Positions 50,867-60,408 are shown, numbered from the stretch's first letter. The stretch is 64,000 nucleotides of DNA from Saccharibacillus kuerlensis DSM 22868 (GCF_000378145.1 NZ_KB899277.1:558001-622000); one strand, 5' to 3'. Notes: a model not told the origin generated them from the sequence alone. Translations and numbers: made by a program.

Positions 50867-51131
50867 ATCGTTCAACCTCCTGTACGCCGGCCGCTCTCGC
50901 GTCCTTCGCTGATTGGTGTTGAGTCTGGATAGTTATGTATTACCCGCCCACTTCTTCGTTAAACGAAAAAAGCCCTTTTCTCCCCTTCAATCTCTCTTCA
51001 GTACTAGTCTTATGCAATTTGTATGGTTTACAATAGTAAAGGCAATACAACGAGCAAAATGAACGATTCATTTTCACAAACTCGCTTTCTGCGGAACTTA
51101 TGAAACTCATATCGAAATGGGAGGCCATACC

Positions 51132-52133
51132 ATGCTTTTTATCGACAACCAAGGCATTAACGATCCGCGGATCAACCTGGCGATCGAGGAATTTGTGCTG
51201 CGTCATCTGCCGATGGACGACAGCTATCTGCTCTTCTACATCAATGAACCGTCGATCATTATCGGCAAGCATCAGAACACGATCGAGGAGATCAACAGCG
51301 AGTATGTCAAGGCCAACAATATTCACGTCGTACGTCGTTTGTCCGGCGGCGGAGCGGTCTATCACGATCTGGGTAACCTAAACTTCAGCTTCCTGACCAA
51401 AGACGACGGACAGTCGTTCCACAATTTCCGCAAATTTACCGAGCCTGTCGTTGAAGCGCTGCACGATATAGGCGTTGAAGCTCAATTGTCGGGCCGAAAC
51501 GATCTTCAGGTCGGCGAGCAGAAAATTTCCGGCAATGCTCAGTTCTCGACTCGTGGCCGGATGTTCAGTCACGGTACGCTCATGTTCGACTCTGAACTGG
51601 ATAATGTACACTCGGCACTGAAAGCCAATCCGGAAAAGTTTAAATCGAAAAGCACTAAATCTGTCCGCAGCCGCGTCGCCAACATCTCGGAGTTTATGAA
51701 CGAGAAGCTGACGATGCAGGAATTCCGCGACAGCATCCTGCGTCATATTTTCAAAGTGGAACCCCATGAAGTACCGGAGTACAAGCTGACCGAAGAGGAC
51801 TGGAAAAAGATCGACGAGATTTCCGAAGAGCGCTACCGCAATTGGGATTGGAACTACGGCCAGTCACCGGAATACAACGTCAAGCACGCCAAAAAGTTCC
51901 CGGTGGGCATTATCGACCTTCGAATGTTCGTGAAGGAAGGCCGTATCGAGAACATTACGATCTTCGGCGACTTCTTTGGCGTAGGCGATGCATCAGAAGT
52001 GGCGGATATGCTGAAAGGCAAGCGTTATGAGGAGTCGGAAATTCGTGCAGCGCTGGAAGGCGTCAATCTCAAGCATTACTTCGGCAACATCGAGACCGAA
52101 GAGTTTATCGGGCTTGTATTCCTAGAAGACTAA
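51132..52133 (+). CDS. lplJ: Lipoate-protein ligase LplJ
   Basis: This 333-residue enzyme activates free lipoate with ATP and attaches it to lipoyl domains of 2-oxoacid dehydrogenases and GcvH. RRLSGGGAVYHDLGNLNFSF is the lipoyl-AMP loop, and RNDLQVGEQKISGNAQ carries the catalytic Lys. MFSHGTLMFD follows, and the C-terminal accessory domain spans about 250-333. GGGAGG lies seven bases before the ATG at 51132. An earlier in-frame ATG overlaps that site and is less likely. Length and motifs match B. subtilis LplJ. Confidence 0.95.
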   Translation: MLFIDNQGINDPRINLAIEEFVLRHLPMDDSYLLFYINEPSIIIGKHQNTIEEINSEYVKANNIHVVRRLSGGGAVYHDLGNLNFSFLTKDDGQSFHNFRKFTEPVVEALHDIGVEAQLSGRNDLQVGEQKISGNAQFSTRGRMFSHGTLMFDSELDNVHSALKANPEKFKSKSTKSVRSRVANISEFMNEKLTMQEFRDSILRHIFKVEPHEVPEYKLTEEDWKKIDEISEERYRNWDWNYGQSPEYNVKHAKKFPVGIIDLRMFVKEGRIENITIFGDFFGVGDASEVADMLKGKRYEESEIRAALEGVNLKHYFGNIETEEFIGLVFLED

Positions 52134-52152
52134 GCTATAAAAAAGGGGCCAC

Positions 52153-52202
52153 ACAAAGCAGACAAAGCAGACAAAGCAGACAAAGCAGACAAAGCAGACA
52201 AA
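52153..52202 (+). repeat. 9-bp tandem repeat
   Basis: Five perfect copies of ACAAAGCAG in a row (52153-52197), plus a partial sixth. Confidence 0.95.
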
Positions 52203-52262
52203 CTGTACAGTTCGAACGATACCCCAGTAAACAAAACACCGGAATATAGAATGACGCATAAC

Positions 52263-52310
52263 AAATAGAGAAACGCCCAAATAGAGAGATACCCAAATAG
52301 AGAAACACCG
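52263..52310 (+). repeat. 16-bp tandem repeat
   Basis: Three copies of AAATAGAGAAACRCCC end 15 bases before the start of the Cof-type phosphatase gene. The second copy differs at two or three positions. Confidence 0.9.
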
Positions 52311-52325
52311 AATAGGAGAGAAATC

Positions 52326-53132
52326 ATGACTTATAAATTGATTGCGATCGACATCGATGACACGCTGATCAACGACGACAAACAGGTAACGCCGGCTACA
52401 CAGACGGCATTGGAGCAGGCGGTCGAAGCCGGGGTCGTCGTGACATTGGCTACCGGACGCGCCTACGCTTCCGCCAGGCAGCTTGCTGCCCAGACAGGAT
52501 TGAATGTGCCGATTATTACATACCAGGGCGCATTGGTCAAAAACCTGCTTGACGGCAAAGTACTGCTGGAACGTCATGTTCCGATCGAAGCTGCACTTAA
52601 ACTGGGCAAATACTGCCTTGAAAACAATCTGCATCTGCAAACGTACATCGATGACAAACTGTATGCACGCGAAGAAAACGAAAAACTGGTCGCCTACTCG
52701 CAGCTGAACAATACCCAATTCTATCTGGAGCCGGATTTTGAAAAGCTGTTCTCGCAGCCGACACCAAAAATGCTCATCATTGATGACCCGGACTTCCTGG
52801 ACGAGCTGGCTCCGAAGCTGCACGAGCTGCTCGGCGATCAAGTTCACATCACCAAATCCAAGCCGCACTTCCTCGAAATTATGCACCACGAAGGAACAAA
52901 AGGCCATGCGCTGTCCTTCCTTGCGGATTACTTCGGCTGCACACTGGAAGAAACGATTGCAATCGGCGATTCGTGGAACGATCACGAGATGCTCGAAGCC
53001 GCCGGTCTGGGTGTAGCGATGGGCAACGCAATCGAGCCGCTCAAAGCTATTGCGGATTTTATCACGCTGGGCAACAATGATGACGGCGTGAAAGTGGTCA
53101 TTGATAAATTCGTATTGGGTAAAGAAGTCTAA
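52326..53132 (+). CDS. Cof-type HAD phosphatase (subfamily IIB)
   Basis: This 268-residue phosphatase has motif I IAIDIDDTLIND (about 6-17), motif II LATGRAY, the C2B cap at about 85-185, the Lys in HEGTKGHAL and motif IV IAIGDSWNDHEML. Relatives such as YidA, YwpJ and YcsE hydrolyse sugar phosphates, FMN precursors or PLP. AGGAGAG precedes the ATG. The promoter region consists largely of two tandem repeats, described separately. The specific substrate cannot be told. Confidence 0.9.
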   Translation: MTYKLIAIDIDDTLINDDKQVTPATQTALEQAVEAGVVVTLATGRAYASARQLAAQTGLNVPIITYQGALVKNLLDGKVLLERHVPIEAALKLGKYCLENNLHLQTYIDDKLYAREENEKLVAYSQLNNTQFYLEPDFEKLFSQPTPKMLIIDDPDFLDELAPKLHELLGDQVHITKSKPHFLEIMHHEGTKGHALSFLADYFGCTLEETIAIGDSWNDHEMLEAAGLGVAMGNAIEPLKAIADFITLGNNDDGVKVVIDKFVLGKEV

Positions 53133-53145
53133 TTCGTATACAAAA

Positions 53146-53397
53146 GAGAGGGACTCGTGGAGTCCCTCTCAGGCTGTCGAGAAAGTCCTATTCGTTTCGC
53201 AAGCTCAATGGCTGCGGGAGAAATTCGTTCCGGTCGCGTGTTGAAATCGAGAAAATGGATTAAACTTTACAATTGGGTTTTCTCGATTTCAAAGGCGAAC
53301 GTTAGCACTCCTTCACCGAACTCCTCCCTCCGCCTCCTCGTTTCACTCGAAATCTGACTTTCTCGACACGTTGAGAGGGACTCATGGAGTCCCTCTC
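53146..53397. mobile_element. MITE-like insertion flanked by duplicated terminator palindromes
   Basis: A 194-base element (53175-53368) has perfect 13-base inverted ends, TGTCGAGAAAGTC and GACTTTCTCGACA. A second perfect 13-base inverted repeat, GAAATCGAGAAAA/TTTTCTCGATTTC, lies inside. On both sides lies a 25-base palindrome (53146-53170 and 53373-53397), GAGAGGGACTC-N3-GAGTCCCTCTC, the two copies differing at one base. Only the right copy is followed by Ts and can work as the terminator of the phosphatase gene. No protein is encoded inside. Confidence 0.75.
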
Positions 53398-53486
53398 TTT
53401 TTCATAATTTCCTTGGCTCACTCGACTGACTTCGATTATGCCGTCAGCTCATGAGTTTTATCGAGTGCCATCTTCCAAGGTTTACC

Positions 53487-53777
53487 CTATTGCTTATCTG
53501 TATAGCCGCTGCGTGTGTCGTCAATCGGATTTTGCTCTCTCGACTCGTCGGCGGCATTCTGTGCATCCAAGTGATCGTGCTCGTCCTTGATCTCCGCTGC
53601 CGCTTGTGCCATACGAGGGTCTACTTCACCATGAACAGCACCGACATGGGTGTCCGGACGCTCTTCCTCATCCAAATGCTCCGTTTCGACTTCTCTGTCC
53701 TCGATTGATCCATCGTCCACCATATTTGTCGTATTATCCGACGACGGATCAATTTTTTTGTGGATTTTTTCTCTCAT
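53487..53777 (-). CDS. Small acidic hydrophilic protein
   Basis: A 96-residue, strongly acidic protein with no hydrophobic core: MREKIHKKIDPSSDN at the start, then a Glu/Asp-rich middle (DREVETEHLDEEERPD) and AQAAAEIKDEHDHLDAQN. GGAGGG lies eight bases before the ATG. It is probably largely unstructured. It resembles in style the two small hydrophilic proteins at 50.4-50.9 kb but is not clearly related. The function is unknown. Confidence 0.7.
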   Translation of the reverse strand: MREKIHKKIDPSSDNTTNMVDDGSIEDREVETEHLDEEERPDTHVGAVHGEVDPRMAQAAAEIKDEHDHLDAQNAADESREQNPIDDTRSGYTDKQ

Positions 53778-53833
53778 TGTTCATCCCTCCAGGTGTTAGA
53801 ATTAGACTTTCGCATCGTTTCGCAAATTTGATT

Positions 53834-54634
53834 TCAGATCCGATCTGCCGACTTTTCCGATTCCAGCTTCACAACGGTTCCCGTCCTCGCTGCCGACACG
53901 TTCGGGGGAAGTTCCGGCAGGCGGTTCAGATCAACATTGTGCGACATATGCGTATATATCGTGCGCAGCGGAGCCACTTCTCTCACCAATTCCGCCGCCT
54001 CGCGCATATCATATATCGACCGGGTGGAATAGTCCGCATCTTCCTGTACAAAGCTCGTTCCGAGCACCAGCAGATGCGCCTCCCGCATCGGCCTGATCTC
54101 CTCTTCGGACAATCCGATCGAGTCGGGACAGTACACCCAGGCAAAGCTTTCCTTTTCAAGTCGGTATGCGTATGAATAACCGTTCTGCCCGTGATTGACC
54201 CTCCAATCGAAAATACTCCAGCCGTTCAGAAGAAGTCCGGGCTCCGTTTCGTGCAGTTCCACGTTCCGATCCAGCCACGGATATCGAGCTCGAATGGCTT
54301 CCAATACTTCGCCCGGCGCATACAGCTTTCCACGGATTCCTGTCCATCGGCACTGATCAGCCCATTCCGGCAGTCCCCCGATATGATCGAAATGCGCATG
54401 CGTAACCAAAATTGTATCTACAGTACGGATTCCCAGCGTCTCCATCTGCATTCGCCAGTCCGGTCCGCAGTCGATCAGAAAGCGGCTGTCCTCGTTTTCT
54501 ACGGATACCATCGATCTCATCCGCCGGTTCACACCTTCCGCGCGCGCTTCCAAGCATACTTCGCATTCGCAGTATACTCTTGGTACTCCCATAGCATCGC
54601 CCGTCCCCCAAAATACCAACCGATCTTCCGTCAT
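53834..54634 (-). CDS. Metallo-beta-lactamase-fold hydrolase, PhnP-like
   Basis: This 266-residue hydrolase has the metal motif THAHFDHIGGL (HxHxDH) near residues 79-89, a further His in WRVNHGQ and HMSHNVD near the end. FWGTGDAMGVPRVYCECEVC at the start resembles the PhnP layout, where Cys residues bind a structural zinc. PhnP cleaves cyclic phosphodiesters, and related proteins act on PQQ precursors or RNA. There is no C-P lyase cluster here, so a phosphodiesterase role is likely but the substrate is open. AGGTGAGG precedes the ATG. Confidence 0.82.
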   Translation of the reverse strand: MTEDRLVFWGTGDAMGVPRVYCECEVCLEARAEGVNRRMRSMVSVENEDSRFLIDCGPDWRMQMETLGIRTVDTILVTHAHFDHIGGLPEWADQCRWTGIRGKLYAPGEVLEAIRARYPWLDRNVELHETEPGLLLNGWSIFDWRVNHGQNGYSYAYRLEKESFAWVYCPDSIGLSEEEIRPMREAHLLVLGTSFVQEDADYSTRSIYDMREAAELVREVAPLRTIYTHMSHNVDLNRLPELPPNVSAARTGTVVKLESEKSADRI

Positions 54635-54820
54635 TCTTCCTCACCTTCCTGAACTTTTCCTGCTCACCTCCAAATTATACCCGACTTTCTTCTCTCAAAA
54701 AACTTTCCCGGCAGACGCGGAACTCCTTCTCCGTTATAATGAAGAGTGTGTGGAAGCGGCAGCCATGTCTCCGTTTCCCTTGATTATGATCGCGATATAG
54801 ATTGCGACAAAGGAGAAATT

Positions 54821-55030
54821 ATGAAAAAATTCATCACATCCAAAGCCTTCTGGATTCCGTTCATCCTGGTGCTGATTCTCGGCATTTGGCAGAACTTCAC
54901 TTATTCCAACCAGAACATTCTGTCCGCCCTGACTTCCGCTCTCATCGCCGCTCTGATTGCCGGTGTTGTTATCGGCGGCGTTGTCTACCTGATGTTCGAA
55001 ATCAGCGGCATTCGTCGCGGCAGGAAGTAA
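54821..55030 (+). CDS. Small membrane protein with two helices
   Basis: A 69-residue protein with membrane segments at about 10-26 (WIPFILVLILGIWQNF) and 37-60 (ALIAALIAGVVIGGVVYLM), a basic start (MKKFITSK) and a basic end (IRRGRK). A strong AAAGGAG site six bases before the ATG marks the start; the longer open frame upstream has none. The function is unknown. It stands alone. Confidence 0.7.
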   Translation: MKKFITSKAFWIPFILVLILGIWQNFTYSNQNILSALTSALIAALIAGVVIGGVVYLMFEISGIRRGRK

Positions 55031-55122
55031 GCTCTCTACTGCGCTGTACGTTATAGATTGGATCCCCAGCAATAAGGGGCCTTTACCAGTAACCTAAACC
55101 TCTATTGGTAGTAGGCAGCCTT

Positions 55123-56766
55123 CTATAGAGTACGACACGAGCCGGCAGGCAGCCTTCTTCGGTATTCTGCCGGCGTCCTGCCTGAATGCATTTTGAAAAC
55201 TTTGATAAAATGACTTGGATTATCGTAGCCCAGAAGCTCGCAGATTCGGCCGACCGACTCGTCGGTACGTTCCAGCAGCTCCTGGGCTCTTTCCATTTTC
55301 AAGCGGGTTGTATATTCAATAAACGTCTCTCCCGTTTCTTTTTTGAACAGCCGACTGAAATAACTCGGGTTCATAAATAGACGTTCCGCTATATCCTCAA
55401 GCCCAATTCGTTTGTCGGAATTCGCCATTACATATCGGCAGGCCTCTGCAATTTCTGCCCGTACACCCGACTGGCCGGAACCACCGCAGGCTAGCACCCT
55501 CATTCCCTCCAAATAACTGACGAGCCATTCCGTGAGCTCATCGACCGAATCGATTGCCGTTATTTCCTTATGCAGCTGCTCTGGGGTAAATCCCGAACGG
55601 GCAAAGGGAGCCGCCTGAAGCTTTAATCGCAAGTCCAACAGCAGCTTGAAAGTCCAGTCTTTAACCGCTTCGGGTTCGATCCGCTCTGTGCCTAATTGTT
55701 TCATGCGCCTCTTGACTGCGGTACGCAGCGGCTCGGCATTCGGCTCCAGCAGAGCTCCTCCGATTTCTGCGCCGTCGCGATCATAGCTCGTAAATGGATC
55801 TCCCGAAGAGAACTTATGCTCTTCATAAGCGGCAATACTGCCGGGGCTCAAGTAGAAACGCTGTGCCTCTGCACCCAGCAGACGATTCAAACGTCTTCTG
55901 AGCACAGTCGCATCTTCGCACTGCCGTTCTATCAGAAACGACATGCCCACCTTGAGAACTTGGCCCAGCAAGTCCCGAACTCGTTTGAGGTAATGTTCGA
56001 CTTCCCTATTCAGGTCGAGCGCCAAGTTCGGGCGATAAGCGAACAGCAGCACGACTTCCCTTGGTCCGGTTACGAACGACAGCGCCCGAATGCCTAGACA
56101 CGGTGGCTCCCGCAGTACCTCCTGCAGTACATTGCTTACAGCAAAAGACAGCGTTTGGTCGGAATGGAATCGCTGTTTGACCTGACGATAAGCATCAATA
56201 AAGCCGACGGCGGGCAGGCATTGCTCGCCTTCCAACAGCAGGCCGAGTTCGCGCGCTTCCCTTACCCGGTCTTCTAGCGAGAGCAGCGGCTGCTCCAGAA
56301 AGTTTCTGAGCCACTGGGTTCGGCGCAGTTCGCTTGTTTCCCGCTCCAGCTGAAGCAAATGGGTACGACGATGATCGGTCTCCCTTTCTTCGTCCAAGCT
56401 TCGTTTAAATCGTGCCAACAGCATACAGAGCTCTTCCGGATTCAGTGTATCCTTGATCAAATAATCCTGTACGTTAAGACGCATCGCCTGCTGGGCATAC
56501 TGAAATTCGCTGTGGCAGGACAAGATGGCAATGCGCATGCCTGGTCCGCTCTCTCTGGTCTTCCCGATCAGTTCCAATCCGTCCATCTTTGGCATCCCGA
56601 TATCCGTCAGCAAAATGTCCGGCATTTCGCGCTGCATGTGTTCCCAGGCCAGAAGTCCGTTTTCGTGCACTCCGATTAATCTGAGCCCAAGCTCCGTCCA
56701 AGGGATGTCTTCAGCCAGAAATTCGAGTACCGGATAATCGTCATCGACCAGCATTACACTATACAT
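55123..56766 (-). CDS. AraC-type response regulator (YesN family)
   Basis: This 547-residue regulator begins with a receiver domain: the acidic pocket VDDDY near residues 7-11 and the phosphorylated Asp in ILLTDIGMPKMDG (about 55). The middle (about 130-430) is a poorly conserved linker. The C-terminus is an AraC/XylS pair of helix-turn-helices with LEDIAERLFMNPSYFSRLFK and ICELLGYDNPSHFIKVFK. It overlaps the kinase gene by eight bases. Together they should sense an oligosaccharide or its binding protein and activate the ABC importer genes directly upstream. GGGAGAAG precedes the ATG. Confidence 0.92.
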   Translation of the reverse strand: MYSVMLVDDDYPVLEFLAEDIPWTELGLRLIGVHENGLLAWEHMQREMPDILLTDIGMPKMDGLELIGKTRESGPGMRIAILSCHSEFQYAQQAMRLNVQDYLIKDTLNPEELCMLLARFKRSLDEERETDHRRTHLLQLERETSELRRTQWLRNFLEQPLLSLEDRVREARELGLLLEGEQCLPAVGFIDAYRQVKQRFHSDQTLSFAVSNVLQEVLREPPCLGIRALSFVTGPREVVLLFAYRPNLALDLNREVEHYLKRVRDLLGQVLKVGMSFLIERQCEDATVLRRRLNRLLGAEAQRFYLSPGSIAAYEEHKFSSGDPFTSYDRDGAEIGGALLEPNAEPLRTAVKRRMKQLGTERIEPEAVKDWTFKLLLDLRLKLQAAPFARSGFTPEQLHKEITAIDSVDELTEWLVSYLEGMRVLACGGSGQSGVRAEIAEACRYVMANSDKRIGLEDIAERLFMNPSYFSRLFKKETGETFIEYTTRLKMERAQELLERTDESVGRICELLGYDNPSHFIKVFKMHSGRTPAEYRRRLPAGSCRTL

Positions 56767-58735
56767 CGTCTTCTCCCTCTTTCCGCGGAATGATCATCAG
56801 GATCTCCGTCCCGCTTCCCTGCCGGCTCTCCACCTTCATCCGAAAAGCCGGACCGAACGTCAAGCTCATCCGTTCCCGCACATTGCACAGCCCGATGCCG
56901 GAAAACCCGCGGCCGCTTCGTCCCGTTCCGGTCGATAGCTTCCCGTCGAATGAACCGGAACGCTCGGATTGATTGAAAGATTCGAATTGATCAGTATATT
57001 GGGATTCCATACTCTGCAAACTCAGCTGTGCTTCAGTATCATTTTCTGCGCTCCTCTTTTGTTCGCTCTCATCCTTTCCGATTCCGTCCTCTTCGCCGCT
57101 GCCGTGTCGCAGTCGATTGCGCAGCCATTCAAGCCGACCCTGATCTATACCGACTCCGTCATCGGACACACTCAGCATGAGGATTCCTCTATCCAGTCTT
57201 GCTTCTACGGTAATCTTCCCTGCCCCCGACTCCAGCCCATGGATCAGAGCATTCTCGATTGCAGGCTGCAGACAGAATCTCGGAAGCGGAATCAGCAGTG
57301 CTTCCGGATCGACGGAGAGAAGCAGCTCCGCTCTTTCCTTCTGCCGCATATTCATCAGCCCTACATAATCCCGAACGAGCTGAATCTCTTCATGCAGCGG
57401 CAGCAAATCCCGATCCGCACCGACCGTAGCCCGAAGCAGATTGGATAACGAGCCAATCATAGCTGCACTCTCCATATCGCCTCGTCGCATGGTCTTCATA
57501 CGGATCGAGTTCAGCGCGTTGAACAGAAAATGGGGATGAATCTGCGCCTGCAGCATGGCTAGTTCGGCCTTCCGTTTGCGTGCTTGAGTTCTCGACACCT
57601 CTTGGATCATCTCTTCTACCCGATCCAACATCCCGTCGAATGAATAGCCCAGCCTGCCGATTTCATCATCTCCGCGCACTTCCGACCGCACGTTGAGTCT
57701 ACCCAGCTGTACGGCGGAAGCCGTCTTTCCCAATTGAACGAGCGGACGGGTGAAATGTCTCAACAGATACAGCAGCAGCCCGAGAAACAATGCAAAAAAC
57801 ACCAATTGAAACAGGAACATTCGATGAAAAATCGAGCTGATATTGACGGTGGCGCTCCAATAAGGCTGGGCAGATACAAGCTGCCAGCCTGCAAAAGAAA
57901 GCGGCAGCCCGGTTACCAGATAATCGCCTTTCTCGGACGGCATAATCTGCGAGGACGATTTCAAAGATGATGTTACGAAAACCGCTTCCGTACCAATTTT
58001 CTCTGTATTCCGATGTGCCTGTATATGTCCCTGCTTATCCAGAATCATCAGTTCTTCCTGTCCGTTTACACGCTGCAAAATGCGGCTGAACTGTGTCTCC
58101 ATTGCGGTCACGATTACATATCCGTAAGGGACCGAGTTATCCTGTCGCAGCGCCCGCACAACAGAGATCTGATATGGACTGTCCTTTTTCTCCGATTCAA
58201 ATACGGTTGGAACTGCGCCGGTCCAGTACGATTCCAACCCGCCCAGCTCTTCAAGTCTATCGAACCAGTCTTCCTGTTCGAAACGATGAGGATCGTACTC
58301 CCAGTAAGGATAATTCGTATAGGCTTCTCCGCTCGTCAACAGCACCGTTACATAACAGCGTTCCCCGACAACCGCAAAATTTTCGAGCTGCCGGGTTACG
58401 CTGCTATCTTTAATAAAACGTGCATACTTATCTTCCGCATCAAAATCCGTATTGCCGGTGGAAAGCTGCTTAAAGTACGCATTCAGATCGACGTTCATTT
58501 GTATATAGTTGGCAATGTTCAGCATCGATTTCATTAGATTTGTTGTAGATCCGTTAACAAGCTGCAGCGATTCTTCCGCATTGTAGATCGCCTGCTTTTT
58601 TACAGCATCTTCGGTCAGCCGGTTATAAATGGACAGATTCAATATGGAAGGAAGCAGTACACAAAGCAGAGCTGCGGCAGTCAATTTACGACGAAGGGAA
58701 GACATCAGAAATGCGGATCGAAGTTGTTGAAACAC
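56759..58735 (-). CDS. Sensor histidine kinase (YesM family)
   Basis: This 658-residue membrane kinase has TM1 at about 16-36, an extracellular dCache-like sensor at about 37-300 and TM2 near 305-328. HAMP (RHFTRPLVQLGKTASA) follows. The phosphoacceptor His is in QIHPHFLFNALNSIR, and the ATPase has PRFCLQPAIENALIHG, VSDDGVGID and a G-box split by a long Ser/Glu-rich insert (about residues 555-610). The insert between the two ATP-site motifs is unusual. The start is a GTG with GGAGAG upstream. A terminator separates it from the binding-protein gene. Confidence 0.9.
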   Translation of the reverse strand: MFQQLRSAFLMSSLRRKLTAAALLCVLLPSILNLSIYNRLTEDAVKKQAIYNAEESLQLVNGSTTNLMKSMLNIANYIQMNVDLNAYFKQLSTGNTDFDAEDKYARFIKDSSVTRQLENFAVVGERCYVTVLLTSGEAYTNYPYWEYDPHRFEQEDWFDRLEELGGLESYWTGAVPTVFESEKKDSPYQISVVRALRQDNSVPYGYVIVTAMETQFSRILQRVNGQEELMILDKQGHIQAHRNTEKIGTEAVFVTSSLKSSSQIMPSEKGDYLVTGLPLSFAGWQLVSAQPYWSATVNISSIFHRMFLFQLVFFALFLGLLLYLLRHFTRPLVQLGKTASAVQLGRLNVRSEVRGDDEIGRLGYSFDGMLDRVEEMIQEVSRTQARKRKAELAMLQAQIHPHFLFNALNSIRMKTMRRGDMESAAMIGSLSNLLRATVGADRDLLPLHEEIQLVRDYVGLMNMRQKERAELLLSVDPEALLIPLPRFCLQPAIENALIHGLESGAGKITVEARLDRGILMLSVSDDGVGIDQGRLEWLRNRLRHGSGEEDGIGKDESEQKRSAENDTEAQLSLQSMESQYTDQFESFNQSERSGSFDGKLSTGTGRSGRGFSGIGLCNVRERMSLTFGPAFRMKVESRQGSGTEILMIIPRKEGEDDV

Positions 58736-58785
58736 GGCAGCTCTCCTTCCGGATTCGCGGCTCCACCTGCCGAAACGTATCAGAA

Positions 58786-58820
58786 CGACAAAAAGGGGCA
58801 GAGGTTCTGCACCCTTTGAG
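58786..58820 (-). terminator. Terminator after the sugar-binding protein gene
   Basis: A minus-strand stem AAGGGTGCAGA/TCTGCCCCTT (with one mismatch) is followed by TTTTTG. Some readthrough into the kinase gene is likely. Confidence 0.7.
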
Positions 58821-58872
58821 CTGTAAGATGTAACACTGGCGTCCGGTCCGGCTTCCGCCGGATAACCGCGTT

Positions 58873-60231
58873 TTATGAATTGGAATCGATCAATTTTTGC
58901 ACGCGTTCTTGCGAGGCATTGACTGTCTGATCAACGTCCTGCTGACCGAAGATGAACTTTTCGAATTCTTCGCTGAGTGCTTTGTAGATTTCGCTCTGAT
59001 ACGTGACAGGCGGAACGAGTTTGGAGGCTTTTGAGTTTTTAAGCGTATCGACCAGCGACTGCTTATCGACTTTGTCAGGTGCCTTCGTTCCCGACAGAAT
59101 GGTATCGATTGTTGATTCAAGTTTGTCGTCGCCCGACTGCTTCCACGAAGAAATATTTTTTCCTTGGGCTTCTTGGCCTTCTGTCGTATACCAGCGGACA
59201 AAGGTATAGGCTTCATCCTTATGTTTCGAGCTTGCGGCTACAGATACGAAGTCGGTTGTAACCGGTGAATATCCGATTTCGTCGCCTTCCGCGTTTTTCG
59301 GAATCGGCGCTACTGCCACTTCGAAATTCAGCGGAGTCTGGTCCGTTCCTCCGATTTCCGTTGTCATCCAACTTCCTGTAATAATCATTGCGGCTTTCTC
59401 GTTGAAAAACTCGTTTCGATAATTGAGCTTTTGCGACAGCATCGTTTCGTACGGCGTGGCGGAACCGTCTTCCTTTTCCATTTTCCACCGAAGCTCCAGC
59501 GTTTTTTTGAAATTGGGATCATCCAGATTGGAAGTTCCGTCTGCCTTAAGAAAATCCGAATTGTCCGGCTGATTGACGAGCATCAGTTTCATGTATTCGG
59601 TCCAGCTTCCGTTTTGCGGACCATGGAAATACGTACCGTATGTTTTTTGCGCCCCTTCTCCTTGAGTCAGCTTTTTGGCATATTCGGCAAACTCGTCCCA
59701 AGTCCAGTCGGTCGGCACTTCGAGTCCCGCCTCGTCCAGCATTGTTTTGTTCAGCAGCACATACCAGGAATTGAACTTCCCTGGAAGCGCATACACTTTT
59801 CCGTCAATGTGAGTATCGATCTTATAGTCTTCTTCCACTTTATAGCCGTCTTTTTCCAAATAAGGCTCTAGCGGCTCAGCCATCCCAAGACCAACATGCT
59901 GCGCGTAGCTGCCAGGGTCGCTGAACATGATCACATCCATATCTTCATTCGAAGCTGCGGCGAGGTCAAGCTTTTTCATCGCTTCCTGCGTATCTCCCTT
60001 TGGACTGAGCTGTACGAGCGTCATTTTGATTTCAGGGTGCTTTTCTTCAAATGCGGCAAATGTTCCGGTCCAATTGTAGGCTTCCTCTGTTCCGTACGTA
60101 TACAGCCGAACTTCGGTCTTCCCATCGGCTGCCGCACCTTGAGTTTCTCCACCCGATCCGCTTCCGCAGCCTGCGAGCAGCCCTCCAATCAACGTAATTC
60201 CCAGCAGTCCAGACCAAATATTCTTTTTCAT
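58873..60231 (-). CDS. Sugar ABC transporter binding lipoprotein
   Basis: This 452-residue family-1 solute-binding lipoprotein has lipobox LAGC (Cys22) and a Gly/Ser linker. A MalE-like fold follows: VRLYTYGTEEAYNWTGTFAA, LEVPTDWTWDEFAEYAKKL, YGTYFHGPQNGSWTEYMKL and AAMIITGSWMTTEI. It delivers an unidentified sugar or oligosaccharide to the two upstream permeases. No ATPase gene is present, which is usual for these operons because a shared MsmX-type ATPase serves them. AAGGAGGG precedes the ATG. Confidence 0.9.
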   Translation of the reverse strand: MKKNIWSGLLGITLIGGLLAGCGSGSGGETQGAAADGKTEVRLYTYGTEEAYNWTGTFAAFEEKHPEIKMTLVQLSPKGDTQEAMKKLDLAAASNEDMDVIMFSDPGSYAQHVGLGMAEPLEPYLEKDGYKVEEDYKIDTHIDGKVYALPGKFNSWYVLLNKTMLDEAGLEVPTDWTWDEFAEYAKKLTQGEGAQKTYGTYFHGPQNGSWTEYMKLMLVNQPDNSDFLKADGTSNLDDPNFKKTLELRWKMEKEDGSATPYETMLSQKLNYRNEFFNEKAAMIITGSWMTTEIGGTDQTPLNFEVAVAPIPKNAEGDEIGYSPVTTDFVSVAASSKHKDEAYTFVRWYTTEGQEAQGKNISSWKQSGDDKLESTIDTILSGTKAPDKVDKQSLVDTLKNSKASKLVPPVTYQSEIYKALSEEFEKFIFGQQDVDQTVNASQERVQKLIDSNS

Positions 60232-60408
60232 ATGAACCCTCCTTGTAGAAAATGAATTGCGGTCCCTGACAAACGTTTTCTGTAGTCAACATCCTTCGTC
60301 TATTGTAAGCCCGTTTCAAAAAAGGAAGTGCGTCGGCCCGAAATTTCCTGGGTCGTTCGCGAAAATAAGCCGGCTTTCCTTACGGCTGTCCGCGAAATAA
60401 GTGTAGGC

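Noticed and set aside
52153-52202. CRISPR array
   Set aside because: The units are 9 bases and directly adjacent without spacers, so this is a microsatellite-like repeat.
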